Assembly: GCA_947631405.1 (NCBI GenBank) | Contig: CANRLC010000012.1 | Coordinates: forward strand, 1-50,100 | From: an uncultured Clostridia bacterium | GTDB lineage: Bacteria > Bacillota > Clostridia > Christensenellales > Aristaeellaceae | DNA: 50,100 nt | Direction of reading: 5' to 3' | In this document: positions 1 to 7,730 of the stretch, piece by piece | Position numbering within the stretch: position 1 is the stretch's first letter | Layout of the letters: each line of letters begins with the position of its first letter | Made by a program: the position numbers and the translations under genes | The notes under the pieces: model-generated | What the model saw: only the letters and a program-made list of their open reading frames with translations | The model's database searches: none | Told to the model about the DNA's origin: nothing

Positions 1-372
1 AAATGTCGCTCACGCGCTCCGTCGCCATCCTTTATCCCTCGAAAAACGCTTCGCGTTTTTCTCGGGAGTTACGGGGGGTACGGTCGCGGACTTCGCTATG
101 TTCGCGACGACCTTTTTGTGCTTCGCACAAAAAATGTCGCTCACGCGCTCCGTCGCCATCCTTTATCCCTCGAAAAACGCTTCGCGTTTTTCTCGGGAGT
201 TACGGGGGTTACGTTCGCGGGCTTCGCTTCGTTCGCGACGACCTTTTTGTGCTTCGCACAAAAAATGTCGCTCACGCGCTCTGTCGCCATCCTTTATCCC
301 TCAAAAAACGCTGCGCGTTTTTCTCGGGAGCTAAGGGGTTACGGGCGTCGCGGACTACGCTTCGCTCACGCG
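1..372. repeat. Tandem array of a 131-bp hairpin-rich unit (about 2.8 copies, cut by window start)
   Basis: The same sequence restarts at 1, 132 and 263, a period of 131 bp; copies 1 and 2 are nearly identical and the last one decays after about 310. Each unit holds perfect small palindromes with TTC loops: GAAAAACGC/GCGTTTTTC and TTTTTGTGC/GCACAAAAA. Because 131 is not a multiple of 3, the same peptide-like string appears in successive frames, so open frames here are not genes. No gene is seen in this stretch. The array lies directly upstream of the GNAT gene and may continue left of the window. Confidence 0.9.
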
Positions 373-383
373 AAAAGGGGGGA

Positions 384-1169
384 ATGGCCATGCGCCCGAC
401 TTCGCCGGACATTTTTCAAACCGCGCTGCGGCAATCCGCGCTTGACGCAAATTGCAGCCCGGAGGATTTCCTGCGGCAGGAGAACGTCGTCGTCGCCTCC
501 GCCGCGCATCCGGGCGCGAGGAAATATTTGACGCTCCCGTTTGACTGTCAGCTGATCTCCTATGGGAACAACATCGTCGCCTCCGTGAGCGAAACGGCGC
601 GCGCCGCCGTGACCGATTACCTCGCCCGCTTCCCCGTCCGGCACGACTGCTTCGAGACGCCCGGTCTTCTGCTTCTGGACGACGTGCTGCGCGGGGACGG
701 CCTGCGCGTCTGCTTCATGGCGGAATATTTTTTGCCCGACCTCGAGGCGCTCCGCCCCTTGGATTGTCCCTATGAGACGCGGCTGCTGCGCGCGCCGGAC
801 TTTGCGCCGCTCTACGTCCCCGAATGGAGCAACGCGCTGTGCGAAAAGCGCCGCGAGCTGGACGTTCTGGGCGTCGGCGCATACGACGGCGGCGCGCTGA
901 TCGGGTTGGCCGCCTGCTCGGCCGACTGCGATTCCATGTGGCAGATCGGCGTCGATGTGCTGCCCGCCTATCGCAGGCAGGGCGTCGCCTCCGCGCTGAC
1001 CAGCCGTCTGGCGCTGGAGATTCTTGATCGGGGAAAGGTGCCGTTTTACTGCGCCGCGTGGTCGAATCTCAAGTCCGTGCGCAACGCCGTGCGCAGCGGC
1101 TTTCGCCCCTCGTGGATCGAGCTGTCGGCGAGGAGCGCCTTCTTTGTCGAGACGCTGCTGCCTAAATGA
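384..1169 (+). CDS. GNAT family N-acetyltransferase
   Basis: A 261-residue protein whose C-terminal half carries the acetyl-CoA binding signature of GCN5-related acetyltransferases (VLPAYRRQGVASAL, about residues 190-205), followed by the usual beta-strand and a late NxKSxRNAxRSGF segment. The N-terminal 120 residues resemble the extra domain of two-part GNAT proteins of Bacillota; the substrate is unknown. The frame is open further upstream but only through the tandem repeat, so I start at the ATG at 384, just after a GGGG stretch; ATG 390 is an alternative. It faces the radical SAM gene tail-to-tail with a shared hairpin between them. Family assignment is firm, function is not. Confidence 0.85.
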   Translation: MAMRPTSPDIFQTALRQSALDANCSPEDFLRQENVVVASAAHPGARKYLTLPFDCQLISYGNNIVASVSETARAAVTDYLARFPVRHDCFETPGLLLLDDVLRGDGLRVCFMAEYFLPDLEALRPLDCPYETRLLRAPDFAPLYVPEWSNALCEKRRELDVLGVGAYDGGALIGLAACSADCDSMWQIGVDVLPAYRRQGVASALTSRLALEILDRGKVPFYCAAWSNLKSVRNAVRSGFRPSWIELSARSAFFVETLLPK

Positions 1170-1201
1170 GGCCGCGCCGAACGTATGATTTTTGCAAAAT
1201 G

Positions 1202-1240
1202 AAACCGCCGAATCCCGAAAAGCGTGGGGTTCGACGGTTT
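1202..1240. terminator. Bidirectional hairpin between convergent genes
   Basis: Imperfect inverted repeat AAACCG..CCC / GGGGTTCGACGGTTT between the GNAT stop and the radical SAM stop. A-rich sequence flanks the left side, giving a T-rich tail for the minus-strand transcript. Confidence 0.6.
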
Positions 1241-1260
1241 GATTTGCTTCGCTTGGGCGC

Positions 1261-2604
1261 TTAGGCTCTTTTTCGTCCCTCGTTCCAGAGCGCGTCGGCG
1301 GTCGGCTTCCAGCGCTCGGCGTAGGGCGTCGTCTTGTCGCAGAGGTGATCGACGCTCTCCGGGCTTTGGTAGTCCGTGTTCACCGCGCCCGTCTCCTTCA
1401 CCATCCTGCGCAGGCACTCGGGGTTTTCGAGCATCGGGCAGGGGCGCAGCATGTTGCCGTTGAAGGGCTGCTCGTCGTGATAGGCCATGAAGATCGGGCT
1501 TTTGAGCGCGTCCAGCAGCGTGCAGTCGTGGATGTTGACGTTTGAATAGTGGATGAACACGCAAGGCTCCACGTCGCCCTTGGCGTTGATGTGCAGGTAG
1601 TTGCGCCCGCCCGCGATGCAGCCGCCGACGTACTCGGCGTCGTTTTGGAAGTCCAGCGTGAAGATCGGCTTGCTGCTCCTAAACGCGCGGATGCGGCGGT
1701 AGACCTCCGCGCGCTGCTCGGGCGCGGGCAGCAGCTCGGGCGCGGCGTCGTTGCCGACCGGCATGTAGTGGAAGAACCACGCGAAGAGCGCGCCGCTGTC
1801 CACCATGTAATCGAAGAACGCCTCGCTGGTGACATCCTCAAAGTTGCGGCTCGTGTAGCAGGTGGAGATGCCGAAGGGCAGGCGGTGCGCCTTGAGCAGC
1901 GCCATCGCATCCTTCACCTTTCCAAAGGCTCCCTCGCCCCGGCGGGAGTCGTTCGCCTCCTCGAAGCCCTCCAGCGAGATCGCGGGCACGAAGTTGCCCA
2001 CGCGCAGCATCTCGTTGCAGAAGGCCTCGTCGATGAGCGTGCCGTTGGTAAAGGAGAGGAACTCGCAGTCGGGGTGTGCCTCGCACAGCCGGATGAGATC
2101 CGCCTTGCGCACCAGCGGCTCGCCGCCGGTGTAGATGTACATGTAGACGCCCAGCTCCTTGCCCTGCCGGATGATCGAGTCGATGTCCTCGTAGGACAGG
2201 TTGAGCAGGTGGCCGTACTCCGCCGCCCAGCAGCCGGTGCAGTGCATGTTGCAGGCGGACGTCGGGTCGAGCAGGATCGCCCACGGCACGTTGCAGCCCT
2301 CGCGTTCCTTGGCCTCGTTCTGGATGGCGCTGCCCTTGAGGCTCGCGTTGAACAGGAAATTCTGGAAGAACGCGCGGCGCACATTGGGGGATAGCTCGTA
2401 GAGCTTGAGGATGAGCTGATACCAGTTGTTCTTCTTCTCAATGACCTCGCGCACGGCGCTGCGCTGCGAGGCGTACCAGTCCGCCGGGGAGAAGCGGTCG
2501 ACCAGCGCCATCAGCTTGGGCAGGTTCTCCTCCGGATTGCCTTCGACGTATTTGAGGGCCTGCTTGATCGCGAAGCCCTGCATCTGTTCCTTGATGCTTT
2601 CCAT
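1261..2604 (-). CDS. Radical SAM protein with cysteine-rich C-terminal region
   Basis: A 447-residue protein with the radical SAM cluster motif CxxxCxxC at C118, C122 and C125 (CNMHCTGC), which binds the 4Fe-4S cluster that cleaves S-adenosylmethionine. A GGEP segment (YTGGEPLVRK) follows. The C-terminus has further cysteines (GGCIAGG, EPCVF, RPCPMLENPEC) that may hold an auxiliary cluster, as in SPASM-like proteins. About 100 residues precede the core. I chose the ATG at 2604 because GGAGGGAAAGG lies just upstream; a longer frame to 2679 lacks such support. It is divergent from a TetR regulator, a plausible controller. The substrate cannot be named from the sequence. Confidence 0.85.
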   Translation of the reverse strand: MESIKEQMQGFAIKQALKYVEGNPEENLPKLMALVDRFSPADWYASQRSAVREVIEKKNNWYQLILKLYELSPNVRRAFFQNFLFNASLKGSAIQNEAKEREGCNVPWAILLDPTSACNMHCTGCWAAEYGHLLNLSYEDIDSIIRQGKELGVYMYIYTGGEPLVRKADLIRLCEAHPDCEFLSFTNGTLIDEAFCNEMLRVGNFVPAISLEGFEEANDSRRGEGAFGKVKDAMALLKAHRLPFGISTCYTSRNFEDVTSEAFFDYMVDSGALFAWFFHYMPVGNDAAPELLPAPEQRAEVYRRIRAFRSSKPIFTLDFQNDAEYVGGCIAGGRNYLHINAKGDVEPCVFIHYSNVNIHDCTLLDALKSPIFMAYHDEQPFNGNMLRPCPMLENPECLRRMVKETGAVNTDYQSPESVDHLCDKTTPYAERWKPTADALWNEGRKRA

Positions 2605-2650
2605 AGCCTTTCCCTCCGTGCATTTTGTAGCGGCTCGCGCCGCCGTGGGC

Positions 2651-2679
2651 ATTATACGGCGCGCCGGGCGGGCGGACAA
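2651..2679 (-). promoter_or_regulatory. Promoter of the radical SAM gene
   Basis: On the minus strand: TTGTCC (2674-2679), 17 bp, TATAAT (2651-2656), about 47 nt before the ATG. Confidence 0.7.
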
Positions 2680-2750
2680 TGAACAGGGCGCTTAGCGTGC
2701 CCAATTTTTAGGCATTTGCGCCCGTTTGCCCAAAAGGCGGCCCTCGCCGC

Positions 2751-2779
2751 TTGCCCGTCCGGGCGATCTGCGCTACAAT
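2751..2779 (+). promoter_or_regulatory. Promoter of the TetR gene
   Basis: TTGCCC (2751-2756), 17 bp, TACAAT (2774-2779). It lies about 70-100 bp from the divergent radical SAM promoter, so one regulator could act on both. Confidence 0.7.
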
Positions 2780-2809
2780 GGACGCGAATGGACAAGGAGG
2801 TCGATTCGC

Positions 2810-3388
2810 ATGGCGTCTTTCACCCGGGAGGCCATCATCCGCTCGTTTTTAAGGCTCTTGGACGAGCGGCCCTTAAACAAGATCACCGTCCGGGACATCG
2901 TCGAGGACTGCGGCGTCAACCGAAACACGTTCTACTATCACTTCGAGGGCGGCATCCCGGCGCTGGTGGAAGCGGTCTCCAAGGGGGAGATCGACCGGCT
3001 CCTCGCGCAAAACGAGCGCATCTCCTCGATGAGCGAGGCGCTCGACGTGGCGACGGCGTTCATCTGCCGGCACCGGCGCGCGGTGCTGCACCTGTACAAT
3101 TCCTCCAACCGCGACATCTACGAGCGCTACCTGATGGAGATCACGCGCTACACCGCGCGCCGCTACTTCGATACGGCCTTTCCAGACGCCGATCTCCTCG
3201 AGGGCGACCTAGAGATCGTCGTGCTCGCCTACGCCAGCGAGAGCTACGGGCTGATCGTCGAGTGGCTCAACCGTTCGCTGGACGAGGGATTCCGCGCGAC
3301 GCTCCGCCGCCTGTGCGAATTGCGCGCCGGAACGATCGAGACGATGATTCATCGCAGCGCGCAGGACAGGGAAAAGCAGGCAAACTAA
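2810..3388 (+). CDS. TetR/AcrR family transcriptional regulator
   Basis: A 192-residue regulator. The N-terminal 50 residues form the TetR helix-turn-helix: TREAIIRSFLRLL, then ITVRDIVEDCGVNRNTFYYHF, the last part being the family's recognition helix. The rest is an all-helical ligand/dimer domain. The ATG at 2810 follows AAGGAGG at a good distance; a longer frame starting at 2726 would run through the promoter. It probably controls the divergent radical SAM gene and itself, but no operator palindrome is obvious. The stop codon is where the dispersed repeat copy at 3388 begins. Confidence 0.88.
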   Translation: MASFTREAIIRSFLRLLDERPLNKITVRDIVEDCGVNRNTFYYHFEGGIPALVEAVSKGEIDRLLAQNERISSMSEALDVATAFICRHRRAVLHLYNSSNRDIYERYLMEITRYTARRYFDTAFPDADLLEGDLEIVVLAYASESYGLIVEWLNRSLDEGFRATLRRLCELRAGTIETMIHRSAQDREKQAN

Positions 3389-3752
3389 TACTATTCGCAA
3401 AACAAATTATCGATCATTCTGTCATTGGATTATGCCGAGCAAGCATCAGCGGAATAACGCAACTTTTCACGATCAACCCGCCCGGGATCGCTTCGCTTCC
3501 GGGCTGCCTTGGCAATCGCTTCGCGATTTGGGGTACGTTGGGGCTACCATGGGGAACGGTCACTGTCGGGGCGGTGACTGTATAAGTCTTTGTAGCGCTC
3601 GCCCGGGGAACTCGCATAGTCGCGAGCTACGCTCGCTCCTTGCGATTCCCCGCGTTCCGCCTCGCTGTTTCGGCCACTGGCCGCGCTCGGCTCCAGCGCC
3701 AGACCCCTACTTGTGCTTCGCACCATATGAAAGCTTTATCTGAGGGAAGTAT
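3388..3752 (+). repeat. Dispersed hairpin-rich element, copy A (365 bp, variant interior)
   Basis: The left part matches copies at 8455-8661 (inverted) and 29374-29620: ATACTATT start, then CCCGCCCGGGATCGCTTCGC, AATCGCTTCGCGATTTGGGG and GTACGTTGGGGCTACC. The right end (TGTGCTTCGCACCATATGA to AAGTAT) matches copy C. The interior from about 3548 to 3712 is different and longer than in B and C. Terminal inverted repeats are ATACTATTCGCA against ATACTTCCCTCA. No gene is seen in it. Confidence 0.85.
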
Positions 3753-3777
3753 AAAAGCGGGGCCTCCCCCGCTTTTT
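3753..3777. terminator. Bidirectional terminator between tetR and the sirtuin gene
   Basis: AAAAGCGGGG / CCCCGCTTTT stem with a short loop and T-runs on both strands; it fits the convergent genes on either side. Confidence 0.85.
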
Positions 3778-4641
3778 CTATTCCTTCTCTTCCCTCAGTG
3801 CCGCGATCGCTTCCCCGATGTCCGCATCGATGCACACGGCGCGCGGCGCGATCTCGGGCGGGCAGACGGCCTCGCCCCGATTGACGCACGCGTAGAGCGC
3901 GCGCGGGTTTTCCGCCGTCATCCGCCAGAACGGATACTTGATGATCGAGGGCGTGTTGTAGCCGACGCCCAGCTCGAGGAAGAGCACGCGCATGCCCTCA
4001 TGCGCGCGCAGGAACGCGCCGTAGCGCGCGGCGGCGCGATGCCAGCCCTCGTCCTCGACGAACGTGTCGTCGCTGCGCAGGTTCATCGCCATCGGCCGGC
4101 CGCAGCGCGGGCAGACGGGCAGCAGCTCCGTGGGCACGCGCAGGCCGCGCTGGCGCTCCGCCATCCGGCGCACGGCCTCCTCGTTGTCGTAGGTCGCCAT
4201 GTGGCAGGGCAAGCTGCACTGGAATAGCCCGTAGTCGCCCTGCGTGTAAAACAGCCGCGCCTTGTCAAAGCCCGCCTTTTGAAAGCAGTGATCGACGTTC
4301 GTGGTGAGGACGAAATAGTCCTTGTCTCGCACCAGCGACAGCAGCTCGTCGTAGACCGGCTTCGGCGCATCCATGTAGCGGTTGATGAAAATATACCGGC
4401 TCCAGTACGCCCAGAACTCCTCCGGCGTGGGATACGGATAAAACCCTCCGGAGTACATGTCCGAAAAGCCGTACTTGTCGGCGAAGTCGGCAAAATGCCG
4501 CCTAAACCGCTCCCCGGCATAGGTAAAGCCCGCCGCGGTGGACAGCCCAGCGCCCGCGCCGATCACCACGGCGTCGCAGCGCGAGAGCGCCTCCCGCAGC
4601 CGTCTAATGTCATCCGAGCAGCGCCCGGTAGATGCTTTCAT
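3778..4641 (-). CDS. SirTM-type sirtuin (Sir2 family, macrodomain-linked)
   Basis: A 287-residue Sir2-family protein. The NAD-binding GAGAGLSTAAGF is at residues 28-39, TTNVDH at 113-118, and four zinc cysteines are C142, C146, C177 and C180 (CSLPC, CPRC). Where deacetylating sirtuins have the catalytic His, this protein reads YTQGDYG (Gln134), as in class M sirtuins. In Staphylococcus and Streptococcus these are protein ADP-ribosyltransferases that modify a lipoylated GcvH-like protein and are encoded next to a macrodomain hydrolase, as here. The start overlaps the macrodomain gene by about 30 bases; I took the ATG at 4641, preceded by AAGG, while ATGs at 4647 and 4659 are possible. It is the last gene of the RiPP operon. 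No GcvH-L or lipoate ligase is nearby, so the substrate is open. Confidence 0.88.
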   Translation of the reverse strand: MKASTGRCSDDIRRLREALSRCDAVVIGAGAGLSTAAGFTYAGERFRRHFADFADKYGFSDMYSGGFYPYPTPEEFWAYWSRYIFINRYMDAPKPVYDELLSLVRDKDYFVLTTNVDHCFQKAGFDKARLFYTQGDYGLFQCSLPCHMATYDNEEAVRRMAERQRGLRVPTELLPVCPRCGRPMAMNLRSDDTFVEDEGWHRAAARYGAFLRAHEGMRVLFLELGVGYNTPSIIKYPFWRMTAENPRALYACVNRGEAVCPPEIAPRAVCIDADIGEAIAALREEKE

Positions 4642-5371
4642 CGGCATCCTTGAAGACACAGAAGATCACCTCCGTCTCGCCCCGGTGCCTGCGCACCGTG
4701 TCCACGGCGATTCTCGCGGCCTCCTCGTTCGGGAAGCGGAACTCCCCGGTGGAGATGCAGCAGAACGCCACGCTTTGTATCCCGCTTTGCTGCGCCAGCT
4801 GAAGGCAGGCGCGGTAGCAGGAGGCGAGTCCTTCCCGCTCCCTTTGCGTCACAGGGTCGCTTGCGATGGGGCCGACGGTGTGCAGGACGTAGCGGCAGGG
4901 CAGGTTGTAGGCGGGCGTGAGCTTCGCGCCGCCCGGCTCCTCCTCATGGCCCTGCTCTTCCATGAGCCTTGCGCAGGCCAGCCGAAGCTGCACCCCGGCA
5001 TAGGTGTGAATCGCGTTGTCGATGCAGCGGTGGCAGGGGATGTAGCAGCCCGTCAGGCCGCCGTTTGCGGCGTTGACGATGGCGTCGCAGCGCAGCGTCG
5101 TGATGTCTCCCCGCCAGAGCTTGATTCCCGGCTCGATGGGCGTCAGGTTTGCGGCGTCCGTGACGCCCTTGCGCGCCGCCTCCTCGCGCAGGTATGCGTC
5201 CTGCACGGAGAGGAAGTCCTCGCCGATGGGGCGCGGCGGGCGCACGTTCATCAGGGAGCGGAGCAGCTTTTTCTGTTCCGCCTCGCCGGAAGGAATCTGC
5301 AAATCCCGATACCGGGACTCCTCGGCGATCAGCGCTCGAACGAGGAATTCTCGTCTTTCCCTCTGTGTCAT
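4610..5371 (-). CDS. Zinc-type macrodomain protein, ADP-ribosyl hydrolase
   Basis: A 253-residue protein with an N-terminal helical extension (about 1-75) and a macrodomain from about 80. VNAANGGLTG (residues 99-108) is the ADP-ribose binding loop, followed by a Cys/His stretch, CYIPCHRCIDNAIH (109-122), typical of the zinc-containing macrodomains found with SirTM sirtuins. These remove ADP-ribose from the protein modified by the partner sirtuin. The pairing with the downstream sirtuin gene, with overlapping ends, fits a write/erase pair. The ATG at 5371 follows AGAGGATAAC, and the stop codon of the upstream gene is 1 base away, so translation is probably coupled. Confidence 0.9.
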   Translation of the reverse strand: MTQRERREFLVRALIAEESRYRDLQIPSGEAEQKKLLRSLMNVRPPRPIGEDFLSVQDAYLREEAARKGVTDAANLTPIEPGIKLWRGDITTLRCDAIVNAANGGLTGCYIPCHRCIDNAIHTYAGVQLRLACARLMEEQGHEEEPGGAKLTPAYNLPCRYVLHTVGPIASDPVTQREREGLASCYRACLQLAQQSGIQSVAFCCISTGEFRFPNEEAARIAVDTVRRHRGETEVIFCVFKDADESIYRALLG

Positions 5372-5372
5372 G

Positions 5373-5990
5373 TTATCCTCTCTTTTCTATCGCCTTTGCC
5401 GGGCAGACCGCAAAGCAATTCCCACAATGCAGGCAATGGCTCTGCACAACGCGGTAGGGCTTTCCCGGCTCGATGCACTGCTGCGGACAATTTTTGAGGC
5501 ACTGGCCGCAGCCGATACAGCGATCAAGAATGACGTATCCCTTTTGCGTGGGATTTCCCGCGCCAATGGCGTAGCTCTCCCTGAAAATCGGATTGACGCC
5601 GAGATTGAAATACTCGATCTCCGCATCCCTGATCTCAAAGACGATCCCCGCCAGCTTTCGGGTGTCGCCGGGATAGATGTTGGAGAGGTATGGCTGCTCT
5701 GCAAAGATCGTGTCGATCCACTTCTCTTGCTCGATCTCCGGTACGGGAACCGCCTTTGCGGACAGGCGGATCATCTCCTTATACTTGGTATAGCCGAGCG
5801 CCTGTACGCGCCCGTCGCGCAGGAGTTCCTCGCAGAAAGCCTTCCCCTTTGCGGTAAAGAAGATCATCCTATCCGGCTCGTAGTGGATGGCGGAGATGTT
5901 GCGGATTTGCGGCGCGCCGTCCTTGTCCACCGTGGCAAAGGCCAACACGCCGACATATTCCAGTTTTTTGAGACAGGTTTGTGCGTCCAT
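5373..5990 (-). CDS. Pyridoxamine-phosphate-oxidase-like FMN barrel fused to a 2x[4Fe-4S] ferredoxin
   Basis: A 205-residue fusion. Residues 1-125 fit the split-barrel flavin fold of the pyridoxamine 5'-phosphate oxidase family (LAFATVDKDGAPQIRNISAI). Residues 158-168 and 186-196 hold two CxxCxxCxxxC motifs (C158, C161, C164, C168; C186, C189, C192, C196), so the protein likely passes electrons between a flavin and ferredoxin-type clusters. The ATG at 5990 follows GGAGG. It sits 17 bp after the nitroreductase gene in the RiPP operon and may be an electron carrier for the maturase or nitroreductase; this role is inference. Confidence 0.85.
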   Translation of the reverse strand: MDAQTCLKKLEYVGVLAFATVDKDGAPQIRNISAIHYEPDRMIFFTAKGKAFCEELLRDGRVQALGYTKYKEMIRLSAKAVPVPEIEQEKWIDTIFAEQPYLSNIYPGDTRKLAGIVFEIRDAEIEYFNLGVNPIFRESYAIGAGNPTQKGYVILDRCIGCGQCLKNCPQQCIEPGKPYRVVQSHCLHCGNCFAVCPAKAIEKRG

Positions 5991-6007
5991 GGATCGATCC
6001 TCCAATG

Positions 6008-6595
6008 TCAAAATCTGAGGATGCGCCCGTCCTTGCGCGGCTTTGGCGTCGGGTGGGCGTCGCCCGCCCGCGGATAGCCGAGCAAAATCTGTGCCACCGC
6101 ATAGTAGTCCGTGCGGATATTCCACCGGCGCAGGATTTCCTGCCCGTAGGGATCGGCAAACGCCGCAAAGCCCTGCCCGACGTAACAGGAACCGACGCCG
6201 AGGGAATCCGCCGTGAGCATCATATTTTCGGCGGCACAGGCGCAGTCCTCGGCGGAAAACAGGAAGTTTTTGGGAGCGAACAACGTAATCACGGTCGGCG
6301 CGTCGTAAAATGCGTTTTGCAGATGGGGATCGTCCGCGATGCTGGGCTGCTCTTTGGAAACATAGCTCGTCGCCGTCGCCATTTGCGGGTGGGAATGGGC
6401 GCGTTTGATTTTCCCCAGCCGCTCGTTTACCGCCCTGTCCTGACTGACCGCAAACAGCACGCCCTGACGCCCGGCCGCGCTGGGCGCATACAGGCCCGCC
6501 TCCAATATCCGCTGCAAAACGCCCTCGTCGATCTGCCTCTCCTCAAACCGCCGGATCGACCGGCGGTGCAGGATCGTCCCTCTACATTCGCTCAT
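6008..6595 (-). CDS. Nitroreductase family FMN oxidoreductase
   Basis: A 195-residue protein of the nitroreductase fold: N-terminal RRSIRRF motif that contacts FMN phosphate, APSAAGRQG around residues 36-44, and a late helix with GVGSCYVG. The family uses FMN and NAD(P)H; some members act on peptide substrates in RiPP pathways (for example azoline oxidation). The start at 6595 overlaps the stop of the radical SAM gene as ATGA, so the two are translationally coupled. This tight link suggests it works on the same peptide or supplies electrons, but the reaction is unknown. Confidence 0.85.
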   Translation of the reverse strand: MSECRGTILHRRSIRRFEERQIDEGVLQRILEAGLYAPSAAGRQGVLFAVSQDRAVNERLGKIKRAHSHPQMATATSYVSKEQPSIADDPHLQNAFYDAPTVITLFAPKNFLFSAEDCACAAENMMLTADSLGVGSCYVGQGFAAFADPYGQEILRRWNIRTDYYAVAQILLGYPRAGDAHPTPKPRKDGRILRF

Positions 6596-7641
6596 TCTAT
6601 CCCACCCCCCTCGATTTCCTTCCAGCATTGCGGGTCTGCGGCGTAAAAGTCTCCGTTTGTCCCCTTCGCCACGGCGGGACAGCCCCGGCACCACGCCTTG
6701 AGTTCGCACTTGCCGCACTTTTCAAATTTGTCGTACTCCCGATATTTCTCCATCTCGCACGCCCAAACGTCGGCCAGCCGGTCGGAAAACACGTTGCCGA
6801 CCTTGCTTCCCGCAACGCGGCGGCAGGCGTACACGTCGCCCGTGGGCAGGATGGTGATGTGGCAGTTGCCGCAGTTGCAGCCGCCGTAAATCATGCCCTC
6901 CTTGGCGTCGGCTGGAATAGTGAAAGCGCCCGTCTCGTACTCGTAGAGCGTCCAGAGATGGTCTTTTTTATTGAAATAGGTCTGGCAGCCCGCCGCCTCA
7001 TAGGCTTTGAATTTTCCGTCGCAGATTTCAAGCAATTCCCGGTACTCCTGCGGCGTCATGGAGGCGTTCAGCTCGCCGCCGCTGGGCACATAGCGGGAGA
7101 AGGCGAATACGTTTGCCCCCGCCGCCACCGCCGCGTCGATGATCCCCGGCACCTCCATGCGGTTTGCCTTCGATACCGTCGTCATGACGACGCTTCGCAT
7201 CCCGGAGCGGTTGATGCAGCCGATCTTCTCCATGGTGCAGTCAAAAGAGCCGGGTTTGCGGAACCAGTCGTGGGTCTCGCGCAGGCCGTCGAGGGAAAGC
7301 TGGTACTTTTCGCATCCGCAATCCCTCATCTTCCGGCACACCGCATCGTCCAGATAAAACGGGTTGCCCATGAGGGTAAACGGGATGCGGCGTTCTTTCA
7401 GCAGCGCCAGCAGCCGCCAGAAATCCGGGTGCAGGATGGGATCGCCGCCCGTGAGATAAAAATAGGGCGAGCGACCATAGCTTTCGCAGAAGTCCAGACA
7501 GTTGCAAACGGTCTCTTCCATCTGCGCCCAGCTCATGGAATCCGGCTTTTTGCACGCGTCACCGGAGTAGATATAGCAGTGCTTACACCGCTGGTCACAC
7601 TCGTCCGTGATGTGCCATTGGAAGGAAAAAGTTCGTTTCAT
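6592..7641 (-). CDS. Radical SAM/SPASM maturase of the ACGX-repeat peptide system
   Basis: A 349-residue radical SAM enzyme. C15, C19 and C22 form CxxxCxxC (CDQRCKHC), followed by TGGDP at the SAM-binding site. The C-terminal SPASM region has many cysteines (GGCNCGNCHI, VYACRR, KCGKCELKAWCRGC, PQCW) expected to bind auxiliary 4Fe-4S clusters. Proteins of this architecture modify ribosomal peptides. The gene directly upstream encodes a peptide with six ACGX motifs, the arrangement named the ACGX system in protein family databases; the chemistry is not described as far as I know. The ATG at 7641 follows GGAGCTTTAGG. It lies 89 bp after the peptide gene, with a strong hairpin between. Confidence 0.9.
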   Translation of the reverse strand: MKRTFSFQWHITDECDQRCKHCYIYSGDACKKPDSMSWAQMEETVCNCLDFCESYGRSPYFYLTGGDPILHPDFWRLLALLKERRIPFTLMGNPFYLDDAVCRKMRDCGCEKYQLSLDGLRETHDWFRKPGSFDCTMEKIGCINRSGMRSVVMTTVSKANRMEVPGIIDAAVAAGANVFAFSRYVPSGGELNASMTPQEYRELLEICDGKFKAYEAAGCQTYFNKKDHLWTLYEYETGAFTIPADAKEGMIYGGCNCGNCHITILPTGDVYACRRVAGSKVGNVFSDRLADVWACEMEKYREYDKFEKCGKCELKAWCRGCPAVAKGTNGDFYAADPQCWKEIEGGGIE

Positions 7642-7691
7642 CCTAAAGCTCCGCTCGATATGCCATCGGTTTTGACCGAGAGCGATCGCGT

Positions 7692-7721
7692 GTTCCCGGC
7701 GGGAGCAGGCCCGCCGGGAAC
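7692..7721 (-). promoter_or_regulatory. Strong hairpin between precursor and maturase genes (attenuator or mRNA-end stabiliser)
   Basis: GTTCCCGGCGGG (7692-7703) pairs perfectly with CCCGCCGGGAAC (7710-7721) around a 6-nt loop. No T-run follows on the minus strand, so full termination is unlikely. A hairpin here could give more peptide than enzyme by partial read-through or by protecting the short mRNA. Confidence 0.7.
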
Positions 7722-7730
7722 GGTAGGTCG

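Noticed and set aside
1-372. Possible CRISPR array
   Set aside because: Units are contiguous and 131 bp long with no unique spacers; no cas genes are nearby.
3-383. Open reading frames through the tandem repeat, including an N-terminal extension of the GNAT gene
   Set aside because: They are translations of the same 131-bp unit in shifting frames; the GNAT domain starts after 384.
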